64,000 bases of DNA from Mytilisepta virgata (Eukaryota > Mollusca > Bivalvia > Mytilida > Mytilidae), in contig CM051521.1 in the NCBI GenBank assembly GCA_028015205.1, positions 66,448,314-66,512,313 on the forward strand, read 5' to 3'. Every line of letters begins with the position of its first letter. The first letter of the stretch is position 1. The notes beneath the pieces were generated by a model. That model saw only the letters and a list, made by a program, of their open reading frames with translations. It was not told where the DNA came from and made no database searches. Positions 28,401 to 43,400 of the stretch are shown here, piece after piece. The translations under genes and the position numbers were made by a program.

Positions 28401-31400
28401 GTATTGCTCTGTTAAGAACAACTTGAACCATTTTTATTCACACTATTTCACACTTATTTCCAGATATAGAAAATAAACCACAATGCAAGCACATGTGTGT
28501 TGCATCCCCTCTTTTTCCTGTGCCTATCCCCTTTTTCTCAGCAACACCCCGCAACCTGTATTGCTAAATTTTTTTTTTTTTTATTTTTAATCATTTTATG
28601 AATGAAAGAAATGCAAAATCACAATAACATAACTGAAACAATATAAAAAACTTTCACAATGAAAGTTAATTGTAGGGTGTTTTAGAGAAAAAAAAGTGTG
28701 GGAGGAAAAAGGGTGGGATGCAACACTAAATCCATTCCCATTTATATTGTGTCAGTCGAATAAAAAAATAATGGGGAAAAAATTGACAATGAAAGTCGTG
28801 GGGTGTTACAGAGAAAAAAAAGGGGTGCAACACACTAAATCCATTCTTCAGATGCCTATAGGAGGGTTTTTACAAAGTTTTCTCATTTTGTCCAAATCAT
28901 TCAACAAACATGGCCACCATGGGCAATTCTTGTTTCTGCTAGGTGAGCGATACAGGCTCAGCCCACTGAGCCTCTTGTTTAAAAATGTTTTTAAGAACAA
29001 CAGTGTATTATTTCATTAAATATAACATGTTGAGAATTCATACATTGTATATGCTTTTTTTTATGTTTATAACATTTGTAATGAAAGTAATGAAGTTAAA
29101 TTAAAAATATTAATATTTAGATTTAATAATTATAAACAAGACATGACATCAAAAATAAATTCAAACTCTATTTGATAGGTGGGAGAGAAATTCCGTGCAA
29201 GATCATTAAAATTCCCAGGTCTGATCTCCGGTTGTACAATGGACTGGTTCCAGAGATGGCCAAGAGATGCACTGATTGCCGTGGCTGACCATTTCCTTTC
29301 CAAATTTGACATCGAATGTACAGCTGAGATAAAGAAACAGGTGATTCATACAATGGGTATTATCCATGATGGTGTCGCAGAATGTTGTCTGGATTACTTT
29401 CAAAGGTATGAAACCTGTTCATCAATTTCTCCGGAATAAACTCTTTTGAAAAGGGATAGAAATGCTACAACAACATAATTAGGAAATAGATCTTTGTCAC
29501 TGAGTTGGTATGTCCCATATCTTGATAAAAGAGTGACAATATTGTATCAGTACTTTTGGGTAGCAGTAAAGGTCCATCTAGGAATTAAGTCACCTTGACA
29601 GCATTGTATGCATGAATGAACTTTTTAGAGAAGATATTCTTCTGTCAGGAAATTATTTAATCTTAATCTGGACCTTTTTCCAATACATGTATTTCATCTT
29701 CTGGCGTAAACTTTTCCTTTAAATATCTTCTCTGAAACCACTGGGCCAATTGGGACCAAACTTTGGTGGGATGGTCCTCGGGTGGCCCCCTTCAAAAAAT
29801 GTGTTTGGCATCCCCGACTTCCAACCAACATGGCTGTTGTGACTAAAAATAGAAAAAAGGGGAATGAATTTTAAAAATCTTCTATGTAACAACATGGCCA
29901 ATTGGAACCAGACTTAGCAGCAATGGTCCTTAGATGGTCCTCTGTAAGAATTGTGTCCGATGACCCAGGCTATCAACCAAGATGGCTGCCATGGCCGAAT
30001 TTAGTTTAACATAGGACCCTATGGGAAATTCATTTAAAAATCTTCTTGTCTGAAACAACTGGGCCAATTGGAACAAGACTTGGCAGCAATGGTCCTTAGA
30101 TGGTCCTCTTTCATAATTGTGTCCGATGACCTGGACTGTCAACCAAGATGGCTGGTTCAGCTGTACATAGTTTAACATAGGACCTTATGGAAAAATTCAT
30201 TAAAAAATCTTCTTATCTGAAACTACTAAGCCAATAGGAACCAGACTTGGCAGCAACGGTTCATAGATGGTCCTCTGTCCAACGACCCAGAATTTCAACC
30301 AAGATTGCCACTACAGCCAAACTTAGTTTAACGTAGGACCCTATGGGGAAAATTTATTAAAAAATCTTGTCTGAAACCACTGAGCCAATTGTAACCAGAC
30401 TTGGCACAAATGGTTCATTGGTGGTCCTCTGTCAGAATTATGCCTGATGACCCAGAATTTCAACCAAGATTGCCACTACAGGCAAACTTAGTTTAACATA
30501 GGACCCTATGGGAAATTCATTAAAAAATCTTGTCTGAAAACACTTATGCCAATTGGAATCAAAGTTTACAGAAATGGTTCATTGGTGGTCCTCTTTGAAA
30601 ATTGTGTCCGATGACTCGAATGTCAAGAAAGATGCCTGCCACAGCTGAACTTAGTTTAACATAGGACGCTATGGGAAAATTCATTAAATAATCTTCTTGT
30701 CTGAAATCACTGAGCAATTGTAACCAGACTTGGCACGAATGGTCCTTAGATGGTCCTCTTTCAGAATTATGTCCTATGAGCTGGACTGTCAACCTAGATG
30801 GCCGCCACAGCCGAATATAGTTTAACATTGGAACCTATGGAAAATTCATTAAAAAATTTTTTTTAAACTACTTAGCCAATTGGAACTAAATTTAGCAGCA
30901 ATGGTCCTTTGATGGTCCTCTTTCAGACTTGTAACACGTGACCTGGCCTGTCAATCAACATCGCCACTAAAACTGAACTTAGTATAACATAGAACCCTAT
31001 GGGAAAATTTAATTTGCAGATCATCATTCCATAAACTTGGCCATTTGGAACTAGACTTATGACAGCAATAGTCCTCTTTTAGAAATGTGTTTGATAACCT
31101 TGAATGTCAACTAAGACGACCAATACAGCCTAACTTTGTTTAACATTGTACCTATAGGAAACCTAGCCAAGCTAACTGCTACACTTAAATTTTCAGTCGT
31201 GCTGGAGGTGGAAAAGTTAAATCCAACTGAGCGATACAGGTCTTGAGAGCCTCTAGTTTCAGTTTATTTCTACTATAATGCTAGATTCTGTACAGTGTAA
31301 TAAAAAGTATAACTAATCACTGAAATGAAATACCTGAAATTAACAACTTGTGATTTGCTGCGTAGTTCGGTCACATTTTGTTAGCTAACCTGACCCAAAG

Positions 31401-34400
31401 GGCCATGTGAGCTATTGCCATCACAGGGTTTCTGTCATCTGTTATCGTCATTGTAAACTTTTCTTTAAACCCTAAGTTCTAGGGAAAGTTTCCAAAACAT
31501 ATTGTAAACATTACCCCCTAGATAAGGTTTTGGTGTGCTTAATTGATCAATTCAATAATGTATTCATAAGGGATCAGAAAATAATTTGATATGAGGGATT
31601 TGTGGAGTCCAGCCATTTGTATAGGTGGAGCCACAATCGATGCGGGTGGAGTCCTAAAACCACAAAGTCGTAAATCAAAAGTGGCATGTCATGGGCATAC
31701 ATTTTCAAAATGACTTGAAGCGATTCGGCAATGAAAAAAGTCTTTTTAGCATTCCAAACCTAGAAAAGAAATCAGAATTATATGAGAAATTGCTTCTCAG
31801 TTAAAGGATTCCGGTTGCTAAGTATGTGCACACGAAGAACCAAGTAGTCTGCAAGGACTATTTCGAAGATTTGTGTTTTGAGGAGAATTTAATGGTAAAT
31901 TTTAAATTTCCTTCATCGCTTATAAGTATTATTTTTTTTTTTAATCTTACAATTACCTGAAATTCAATATTTCGTTTGTGTTCTTTTTCCTAAATAATAA
32001 TAATATAGTAATAAATTGAAAAAAGGGTATTTTTCTTTACAAGGTAATCTAGAAGGGAGTCGATTTTGTTGCATTTTATTCCATTTTTTCTCAATAGTAT
32101 TACAAAAATGTGTCAACTCTGCATGCTCTGTGGAAGTAATTTAAAAAAAAATGCAGATACTCGGCATATATATCAAACCTCGAGGTTTCCGTTTGTTTTC
32201 CAAGACTTCTATACTGATGACAATATGTATTATATTTTTTTCCTACAAAAAAGTGAGAATAAAGACTACAAGTTATACATAAAAATGCGTAATTTGACAA
32301 AAAACCTTTCTCTTGTTGTATTACCTGCCAAACCAAACAATTTGTCACCTGTTGGCTTGTTTATTAGAAACAATTATTATCAATGCAGTTTAATTAGTTT
32401 ATGGCTTCATTGAGGTGTGTGAAAGGTATATCATTGGTAATCATAAATCATGTTAAATCAGCATGTTTAAGTTGGCACAAAACAGTCCCTTTGTTTACAT
32501 ATTAATTATGTATTTATAGTAAAATAAACAGAATAATCAACATGAAATCCAAATAATAATTTATGAACACCTGGCAAAAGAAGTAATTGTTCAATTATTT
32601 GTAAAAACACTAGATCTAAACTGCTGTAAATATTTATATAATGACGGGTTAATTTGGAACTATAGTCCCATATTGTAACCTTATCCAAGCATCATCAGTG
32701 ATGTGAAGGATAAGGTGCATTATATGAAGAAGCCTAAGGGCTTCGAGGGTTAATAAGTGAACCTTTACTTCATGTCAGGCCGCACGCCTTTTTTTCACAG
32801 TTGAGTGGTTCTGAATGACCACTCTCAGTATATAAACACCTGGCTAGTTAGTGACCAGCCTCTTTTTGTAGAAAGGCCAAAACTCCATATGTAACAATTT
32901 TTTGGACTAAACCAGGGAGGGAATTTCATACAAATGATAAATAGAATATCAGTTTGCAGACAAGACACCAGGGAGGGTACTTATTAACCCTCGAAGCCCT
33001 TAGGCTTCTTCATATAATGCACCTTATCCTTCACATCACTGATGATGCTTGGATAAGGTTACATTATATTTCATAATCCTGGGCTTGTCTCAGGTTAATA
33101 AGTGAACTCTTTACAGGTCCAAAAAATTGAAGATGAAGAACATAATCAAAGATGAGTCATGATAACCACTATCAAAGATGAAAAACATAATTAAAGATGA
33201 CTACCACAATTGAGTGTACTTTAAATGTCAACCAGAGACACCACTTTCATTACCAGAACAACAAATTTCTTCGAATAAAAAACACAGTGATTCATTATTA
33301 TTAACCTATTTAAAGAAATAAAATTCATAAAGTTTCTATACTTTAATAACCACAAGTAATCACACTGGTACTTAGACCATACGCATCAAACTGTTCATCT
33401 TAGTCCCTGAATATCACTGCTGAAAATATCAACTGAACATCCTCCATTTTTATGCAATGCAATAGTAGCAAATGTTCCAATAATAACGGTAAAAACGAAA
33501 AGAGTTAATACATCCTCCTGTCTGTATTCTGTGAAACACCTCAGCTCATCCTCCTGTATGGACTGTAGTGTGCTGTAAAATAACTTCCATCTTCTAAAGT
33601 TCTGACCTATTGAAAACAGCATCAGTAAATGTATTACTAGAAACTTCAACTTCCTTAAAATAAAATTTTTTAAAGGTTTTTGCCGAACTCCAATTAGCTG
33701 TTTTTAAGATATCATTCATTGACAAACCAGCTTTTTTTGCTGCAGAAGTTGAAGCGCCCCTGAATGAGTGTGCTTTGAATTTTAATACATCAATTCCTGC
33801 ATTACTGAGAACGGACTTCAACCATCGAGCTATGGTTGAACTTGATACATTTTTAAATGTTTTATAAGATATAAATAGCTTACTGCTCTTTCTCAAATCA
33901 ACAGTATTCAAAATGTATTGAGCTAATGTATGGACTGGACAAATTTCCTTTTTATGATATTCATGTAATACTACTGACTGATTTACATGTCCAGGTCTAG
34001 ACGTTTTCAACAACGTACCAATTTTAAATATTATAATTGATGGACCCCTCTGAATAAGCTTCAGGTCCAAAGATGCTAATGTCTGTGATCTTTGTGCAGT
34101 TGCCAAAGCTATTAAAGCTACACATTTTAAAGTTAATAATTTAATAGGTAAACCTTCTAAAGGATATAGAGTTGCTAAATATCTCAAAACCTTTGCAACG
34201 TCCCAAGTGAATAAATTTCTACAGATTGGAGGTCTAAGATTAAAAATACCTTTCATAAATCTAGTTATGTAAGCATTTTTTGAGAAACAGTCATTTCCCA
34301 TTAAAGCCAGAGTCTGGCAAATTGCTGACTTGTGTAAATTAATACAACTATATGATTTTTTACTGAAATATAGACTGCATAAATAATCTAGTAGATTTTT

Positions 34401-37400
34401 CAAAGATGGTGAAGTGGAATTAATCTGTAGTGAGTCACACCACAACATCCACTTTCTCCATGAGTATTCATATTGCGTGTTAGTTGTTTTTCTCCAAGAT
34501 TTTGATATGATTGAGGTAGCTTTGCCCGAAAATCCTCTCGTAATGAGGTTATTCCTGATACAATACAGGCGATTAGAAATAATTTTCTTTTGTTCATTTG
34601 GTGTAACTGTTTGTTGTGTGCCAGAGTTAAAAGATCTGAGCATTGCGGTAATTTTAATGGAATATCTATTAAAGATTCTAGTAATGTTGGATACCAGTGC
34701 TGAGTGGTCCATAACGGAATTATTATAACAGCTTTTCTTACCTTGTCGTCTTCTAACTTCTGTAAGACTTTTGCCACTTGGCTGAAAGGTGGAAAAATAT
34801 ATGGTATAAGATTATGCCAAGAGAAAGAAAAAGCATCAGTAGCAACCGCTTCAGGATCAGGAAACCAACTTACATAGTTTCCAAGTTGTTTATTAAGACG
34901 GGAAGCAAATAAATCTATTTCAGGCAAGAAAAAATGTGATGTAATTTTACAAAAAACTGATTCCTTGAGTTTCCATTCTGAAGCATCATTAAATTGTCTA
35001 GATAAATTATCTGGAGTTGTATTATTTTTCCCCGGAATATGAACTGCAGAAATAAAAATATTTCTGGTGGAACACCAACCCCAAATTGATTTAGTTAGTT
35101 CTAATAAAGTTGTGACTGAGCCACCCTGATTATTAATATAAGACACTGTTGTTGAGCTGTCACTCTTCACACAAACATGAATCTTATTAAAATTACTACA
35201 AAGAGCTTGAAGACCAAAATAGACAGCTTTCATTTCGAGTACATTGATGTGCATGTCTTGTTCAATTAGATCCCAATGACCCTGGGTACAAGTATCTCCT
35301 AAAACTGTCCCCCATCCACGAAGGGAAGCATCAGTTTCTAAGTATACACCTGGTGTATCCTCACGAATAGGACGACCGTTCGTCTTTTCTACATTGTTAA
35401 TCCACCATAAAATCTCGCCCTTGCCCTTGCTTGAAATACTTAGTCTTGAATTGTAATCATTATTTGAACTATATAGAGCCTTTGCTCTGTCTATATCTAA
35501 ATATCTATGATTTAAATGAGCTAAACTTATTGCATGATAAGCTGAAGTGTAAAGTCCAATTAGTTGTGCTAATTTTTTAACAGTAACCTTGTTCTGTTTT
35601 AAAACATGATTAGATAGTTCCAAAATTTTTGTGACCTTTTCCTCAGGTAAAAACACCTTAAAAAGAACAGAATCTATAACATAACCTAAAAATGTAATCC
35701 TCTGTGAAGGTACAAAAACCGATTTTTCTGAATTAATGCTAAAGCCTAATGATTCTATAAATAGTTTCACTCTTCTTGTATTATGCATTGAAGCCATAAA
35801 ATCTTCAGCCTGTAAAAGTGAATCATCAATATAGAAAAATGAGCTAATACACATACTCCTAATATGTGAAAAGACAACTTTTAGAATTTTAGTAAATACT
35901 CTAGGGGCTGATGAAATTCCAAAAGGGAGGCACTGGAATGCGTATAATTTTCCATTCCAAAAAAACTTTAGATATTTTCTGTAATCTTTATCAATTGGAA
36001 TTGCAAAATATGCATCTGTTAAATCTAAAGATGTAAAAAAAACTGTTTCGATGTATCCCTTTCAAAATAACTTCGAGAGTTTCCTGTTTAAAATGATAAT
36101 ATGTAATAAATCTATTTAATTTTTTCAGATTAATTACTGGCCTAAATTTGCCATTTTTCTTTTTTACCAAAAAAACACTAGAAACAAATTCATTTGGTTC
36201 ATGTAGAGTTTGTTTAATAGCACCTTTGCGTAAAAGTTCAGACACCTCATTATCAATTAATTCGTGTTCTTTTTTTGTAAAACTACTTTGCTTTGGAATA
36301 AACATCTTATTTTGAAAGGGCTTTTTGTCAAATTCAATTTTGTAACCTGAAATTGTAGATAGTACCCATGTATCTTGGGTTATAACTTTCCATTTATCAA
36401 TAAAAAACCTTAAATATCCTGATGTTTTGTTTTTAACTTTGCTCACCTTCAAAACTTTCTTTTGTTCTGATAGAAATTCATTGGTCTGCCCCCTCTGGTG
36501 GCTTTTGTCTGACTGTAATTTTGCCTGTAATTGAACTGGCCTCCTCTTCTGCCATAAGTCCGGTTGAAGGATCTCCCTCTGAACGTGCTGAAACCTCTGT
36601 AGTTTTTTGGACTATAGTTACTCAGACTCTTATTTAACTTCTGTACTTCATTAATGTCCTTCAAACGCTTACTAACGTCATCACCAAAAAGATTTACACC
36701 AATGGCCTTGTTCCTGTTACAAACCTGGTGATATTTTCTGTCAATATGAGGTTTCAAGGACATACGTCTCTTTATCGATAGTTCAAAATGTGTATTACAA
36801 AGTATAACAATGGCTTTGGTTATCAGCTCTCTTAGCTGCTTTATATCTGGATTCTTTGTCCTTAATATTTCCGCCACCTTGATCAATGGAATCATGCCTG
36901 CTCCCAATAACCTCTGAATTGTTTGTGTTGTCAAATCTTGAGTTTTAGCTCTTCTCTCTAAAAATTGCCAAATCTCTGTGTTCACTGGAGGTGGTACAAG
37001 GCTCCTACAGTTATTAGGTATCTTTTCATCTTTTGTCATTAGCGAAACATCTGCTCTTTTCTTACAGGTATTTTCAACTACCTTGGCAATTGATGAACTC
37101 ACTTCTGTGTCATATTTTTCCTCGTCTTCGAAGATCTTCGGCATTTCGTATTCAAACTCCTCATCATTACTTTCAGCATCTCCTTCATTGCCATTATTGG
37201 CTACCTCGTGTTCATCATCGTCACTAAACATGTTAAAATCCAAAAAATCATTGTCTTCTACCTCTTCATTATGATCGTCATTTCCTTGCATTATCGTTCC
37301 TCTATTCTGTTCAATCAACTTTCTGACACGATCATTGATATTAGGCTGATTGGGACCTGAGGTCTTCTTAGCATTCTCATTAAGTGTGGACACTAATGTT

Positions 37401-40400
37401 TCTGACAAGCCTTCAAATAGACTCTTCAGTAACTCTGATTGCTTGTCTGCTTTTATGGAAGTCTTTTTCTTCTTAGGACTGATTGTCACTTTGCTTCCTG
37501 ACGGCATTTCGTTATCTGTCTTCCTCTTTTGTTTTCCTTTTTTACTAGAATTCTCAGTGGGTTTACCTTTTTCTGACTTTTTTGTCACAGTTTTTCTTAC
37601 CGGTGCATTCACCTTTTGAGTAATCGCCCTTTGGGCCAGCGCAATCTCTGTTTCCGTTTCTTCGAGGTCAATATCGGGGACGTTCAATATACTGTCGCTA
37701 CCCCGTGGTGAAAACCCAGAAAATGAGGCATCAACTTCGTCCTCAGACGCAAAAAGTTTCAGTATTTGATCATCGTCCATACTTTCATCACTGTCCTCGT
37801 GTTTAGATTTACAACGAGCCATACTCATTATTATACCTTACGATCTTGATAGAGTCTATCAAAATACATTCGAAGGTTCTTCGAATAAAATTTAAAGTTT
37901 ATTTTAACAGAGTCTGTTAAATAATCGATTCGATTTTGCTCTAGCACACGAGTCGTGCGGCCTTTAAAAGTAAAGAGACTGGTCACTAACTAGCCAGGTG
38001 TTTATATACTGAGAGTGGTCATTCAGAACCACTCAACTGTGAAAAAAAGGCGTGCGGCCTGACATGAAGTAAAGGTTCACTTATTAACCTGAGACAAGCC
38101 CAGGATTATGAAATATAATGTGTATTCAGTTGACAATGGTTGATGTTTGTCTGATTTTTTTTTCTTTTGGATTCAGTTAAAAATTTGGAATCTTTTAGAA
38201 TGGTATTTTTTATATGTTAAAACCAAAGTGGTTTGAAAGGTGGTGTATTTTTTTGAGAAAATGAAATGGTTAATTGTCAGTATATTAATTGATTCTTCGG
38301 TTAATTGTCGCTTATTAAGTTCGCATTGTTGGTATTTAAATTTAATAAAAATTCAATTATTGCTTTATCAAAGGTGATAAATTGAAAGTTGCTGGTAAGT
38401 AATTCGAACTTTCCATGTTTATCACATTTAAAAAAATTATTTTAATACTACTGAACAAGCCCAAAAATCAAATACAGAGATGGTTTTATAACGTAATTAT
38501 TTTCTTCTTATTATATTTCCATTGAAAATGGCGTATTGTTTAAAATCTACTTCAGTTTTTCATTCATGGTGTTAATTAATTAGCATCAGTAAACAACTTT
38601 AATCAAAATTTCATCAGCGAGGGTCATTTACATGCAATTATCACCTTGAAGGTATGTTGTTCCTATAATTTAACTCCAGTGTAAATATTCAGCATTACCT
38701 GTGAGAAGTTACAAAATGTTTTCAAATTTTTTTCACGATGTGGTGAACTTCACAATTGCATTACAATTGTTTTAATTCTTTATTTTATTCGAATTAATTT
38801 CTTTACATAATTATAATTACATAAATTATATTTGGTAAATATTTTGTTTCCAAATTTGAATTAATAACATACAGGGAATTACTTGTGTTATAATCGTTAT
38901 AATTTTGTAATTATCGACCAGTTTCCCAATATATTGCCCGTTGGTAGCATGCTGTGGAAAATTCCTCATTAATTTTAAGATAGATTTTGTAGGTCGTGAC
39001 GTCACCACCTACATTTTTGTTGACAAGATCGCCAACTATCGAATGGTTCATTTCATAAAACAATTTGTTAAAATACACATTTATTATTGTAGATATCAGA
39101 ATGACGTTTTGTACAAACACATTTAAGTATATTTGCAATAGGTATGTTAATTCTGGAGATGACTTGGTCCTTCCCTTTAAAGATCTTCTCCTCTGAAACC
39201 ATTGTATCAAAACTTGGCAGTAATGGTCCTTAGGTGGTCCTCTTTGAGAATTATATCCGATGACCCTGCCTGTCATCCAAGATGGCCACCATAGCCGAAC
39301 ATAGTTTAAAGTACCCTATGGGAAATTTACTAAAATATCTTCTTGTCTGAATACACTGGCCCAATTGGAACAAAAATTGGCAGCAATGGTTGTTAGGTGA
39401 TCCTCTGTCAGAATTGTATCCGTTGACCCTGTCTGCCATTTAAAATTGTTGCCAGAGCGCAACATAGTTTAACATAGGACCTAATGGGGAAATCACTGAA
39501 AGATCTTCTTGTTTGAAACCAGTGTGCCAGTTGGAATTTGACAGCAAGGTTCGATGCTGCCAGTCAAGATGGACATAGTCCAGGTGAGCTATACAGGCTC
39601 CTGAGAGCCTCTAGTTTATTTCTGGTATTTAAATTCAGCAATTAGTTATACTATAAATCATAATTCTGTACTGTGAATTCAGTTATTTTCGTTAACATCA
39701 ATTTTTCGTGGATTGGGGAAAAAACACATATTTGTGAGTTCTTAATTTCGTGGATTTCAAATTTCTCAAAAAAAAAAATTAAAATAATATTGATAAATAA
39801 TAAAACCAAATTAAACTAAAAGTACCACAGTTATTGTTGGTGAAAAGCGTTCAAACTCAAAAGTTAAATTTAAATCATGTTTCTATTATGCAACAGATTT
39901 ACTAATCAACAAGGTCATCGATGTCGTTTGTCTAAGATTTTATTAATATTTACAAATGACAATTAAAGGCATAATTAAAAAAAAATGTTCTACTAGCGAT
40001 GTTTGCTGCCCAAGCTAGAAACAAAACCAAAGAAATTACTAATTAAAAAATGTATTGAGTAATGAAAACCGCATATTAATTTTGGCAAATCTGGCCTCAC
40101 ATGAACACTTTACTATGGCTCACCGGAGGTGACAAACTGTTAAAAAATAAACATAATGCGTACATTGTTTGAAATATTTCTATATTATCATTTATAATCT
40201 AAGCCCATATTCCGTCCTGTTTAACAAACTAGCATATTTCTCCCATGATAACATGGTCATTCTAACTGCCTTATCCGTTTGAATGTACAAAGGTCAAACA
40301 AAGAGCTAGCATTCTTGGCAATGAACCCGAACATTTCGATATCTCTTCATAATAAAAATGTGATTGACATGAATATTTCATTGTGTTTTTAAATTCGTGG

Positions 40401-43400
40401 ATAGGGTTGTCCTCTAAATCCATGAAAATTGATGTACAACGAAATAAGTGTTTCACAGTAAGCAGGATATAATGTCTGACCTTCATATTTAATTTATTTG
40501 AAATAATTTCACCTCATAAATAATGTTCATGAGGTGGGACATCCTTTGTTTTACATTTATTTACTAGTTATTTTTCATAGTTTTAAACAGAAAAATGTGA
40601 TACAATTTAATGCCTCAGAGTCCAGATGGACTGCAAATCAAGATATTTTTCAAATTCTCTCCTTTATCAACTCCAGGTTATGCACTTTTTTCTAATTAAC
40701 ACATTGCAAAATATAAATCTCAGCAATTCTAAAAGCATTTTATGTGATAGAATATTTAATTTACTTTGTATTATAGATATCGTCGTTCAACCCATGTGAC
40801 TCCAAAATCTTACTTGTCATTTATCAATGGCTATAAGACAATCTATTCTGATAAGAAAAAGGAAATTGGAGACTTGGCTCAGAGAATGAACACTGGATTA
40901 GAAAAACTAATTGAAGCCTCACAACAGGTGTCTGTGCTAGCAGAGGAGCTGGCAGAGAAAGAGAAAGAACTGGCTATTGCATCTGAAAAGGCTGATAAAG
41001 TCTTAAAAGAGGTAACAACAAAAGCACAGGCAGCAGAAAAGGTCAAAGAGCAAGTGCAAAAGGTGAAGGACAAAGCTCAAGCTATTGTAGATGTAATTGA
41101 AAAGGACAAATTGATTGCTTTTGCTAAACTTGAAGAGGCCAGACCTGCTTTAGAGGAAGCAGAAGCTGCATTAAATACGATCAAACCAGCAGATATTGCT
41201 ACTGTCAGAAAACTGGGAAAACCACCACATCTTATCATGAGAATCATGGACTGTGTTTTATTGTTGTTCCAGAAGAGATTAAATCCAGTGGAACAAGACC
41301 CAGAAAGACCTGTCGTTAAACCTTCATGGCAGGAGTCTCTCAAGGTATCAAAAAATTGTCAATTTTCTTTATTTTCTGTTTTCTTCAGTTCCCGAAAAAC
41401 CTTTCTGAAAAGCATAGAAAATTTTAAAAAGAGGATTTCTCTTTTTTTTTGGGGTGTTTTTTGTTTGTTTGTTTTCAAAATATGTCTGTTATTAGTCCCT
41501 TACCAGCAAAGACGAAGGGGACTTTAGGTTTGCACTCTGTCCGTCAGTCCGGCAAATCAGTTTTCCACACATTTTAGCTCACCTGGCCCAAAGGATCGTG
41601 TGAGTTATTGTCATCATTTGACGTCCGTTGTCTGTCGTCGCCTGTAGTCATCGCATAAATTTTCCTTTAAAGATCTTCACCTCAGAAACCCCTTGGCCAG
41701 TTGGAACAAAACTTGGCAGCAATGGTCCTTAGGTGGTCCTCTTTCGGAATTGTATTCAATGACCCTGCCCATCATCCAAGATGGCCACCAGAGCTGAACT
41801 TAGTTTAATATATAGGATCCTATGGGAAATTTAATTAAAGATCTTCCTGTCTGAAACAACTTGACCAATTGGAACAAAAGTTGGGAGCAGTAGTCCTTAC
41901 ATGGTCCTCTTTCAGAATTTTATCTGATGACCCTGTCCATCATTCAAGATGGCCGCCAGAGCCGAACATAGTTTTACATAGGACCTAATGGGAAAGTTCA
42001 CTGAATGATCTTCTTGTTTGAAACCAGTAAGCCAATTGGAACTTGACAGCAATGTTCCAGGCTGCCAGTCAAGATGGACATAGTCCAGGTGAGCGATACA
42101 GGCTCCTAGAGCCTCTAGTTTCAGTTGTGCTTCAAGATATTGACTTGATATTTGGTATATAGTTTTATCATGACCAGTTACAGATCAAGTTTAAATTTTG
42201 TTCCAGTCTGATGAATTATGGTCCTTAGACTTGGAAAATTCACACAAATAATTAGTTTTCTGCAATTTTTTTTTTTTTTTTGCAAACCTTTTTACCAAAT
42301 GATCTTATAATGATGAGTTACAGGTCAAGTTTGAGTTTCATGCTGATCGGATAATTATTGTGAGAGTTATTGTCTTTGGAAATAGTAAATATTGCCAAAA
42401 TAATATTTTTCCGGACTTTTTTAGCAAGCGCTTTTACCAAACAATCTTATTTTTGGTATGTGAGCTTATAACGATGAGCTACAGAGCAAGCTGATCGGGT
42501 AATTATTGTGTACCCCTTGCAAACGTAGTTTCAGGATTTTTAGGAGTCGCTCTGTCCATACACCTTCATATGATTGACATACTCACTCAAGGAGATTTTG
42601 TGTGTTTTATCACAGTTCAAGCCAGTAGGGGACATAGTATTACCCAGCAATACTTTCAGAATGCTTGTTATAATTATATTATAATAATATTAAAACACAT
42701 TTGTATAAGATATGTTTTATGTTTGAAATGAAATAACAGGAATTGATTTTTATTATATCCATATTTTATGACTGTTTATATGCTCTTTTTGCTAGATAAT
42801 GTCAGGTGTAAATTTCCTGGCAACTTTAATGCAGTTCCCTAAGGATTCAATCAATGATGAGACAGTGGAGCTGTTAGAACCATACCTAACTCAGGAAGAT
42901 TATAACCTAGAAACAGCCAAGAGAGTTTGTGGTAATGTTGCTGGTCTATGTGCCTGGACAAAAGCTATGGCGGCTTTCTTTGCTGTAAACAAGGAAGTTT
43001 TACCTCTCAAGGTACCATATTTCCTGCTTATAGGTTGAGACTTTTTTACTTTAAAATGACCATTTTACCATTAAAAGTCTATGGAGAAAGTATCAATTAG
43101 ACCTATAGTCCACATAGACTTATAGTCCAGAAAATACAGTATTTTTTAATATCAGCTGTTGTATAAACTTTCCTTTTGTAAAATGTTAATAGTGACCCTT
43201 AATTCTTGTTGGAGATCTTTATTTTGTGTTGTGGTCACTTTTACTACTGTAATACAAGTGGTTACCAGAGTTTGTAATTATACCCTCACATGCAGACTGG
43301 TGGGTATACTGTTCATTTGTCAGTTCATCCATCCATTCATCTGTTCATTTGTCAGTTCATCCATCCATTCGTCTGTTCATTTGTCAGTTCATCCATCCAT

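Larger units (their letters stand above)
32674..38121 (-). mobile_element. DIRS-type tyrosine-recombinase retrotransposon, nearly complete
   Basis: 5.45-kb element in intron 5, coding on the minus strand: gag, reverse transcriptase/RNase H/methyltransferase-like domain, tyrosine recombinase, then an internal complementary region. Inverted terminal repeats share about 120 bp (32748-32867 with 37974-38093). The region 32980-33105 is the joined reverse complement of both outer ends, the diagnostic DIRS feature. TGT lies at both outer borders (32674-32676, 38119-38121) and, as ACA, at the junction in the internal region (33061-33063), so the trinucleotide is shared with the target and there is no larger duplication. 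Known for DIRS: cDNA circles are integrated by the recombinase rather than an integrase. One frameshift in pol suggests this copy is recently inactivated or contains a sequencing error. Confidence 0.9.

Noticed and set aside
28120..28476. 118-codon open frame
   Set aside because: Made of 114-bp tandem units (a multiple of three) in HINE-like copy C2.
29930..30828. Minus-strand frames with a recurring '[10 protein letters not shown]' pattern, also at 39251-39439, 44867-45082 and 45272-45547
   Set aside because: The same repeat family read backwards; the similarity between them reflects the repeat, not a protein family.
33395..33649. 84-codon minus-strand frame overlapping the recombinase end
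   Set aside because: Lies between the recombinase gene and the internal complementary region and shows no motif; probably chance.
36978..37619. Ser/Leu-rich + strand frames
   Set aside because: Antisense shadows of the DIRS gag gene.
40879..41343. Ala/Ser-rich minus-strand frames
   Set aside because: Antisense of the stalk-encoding exon 6.
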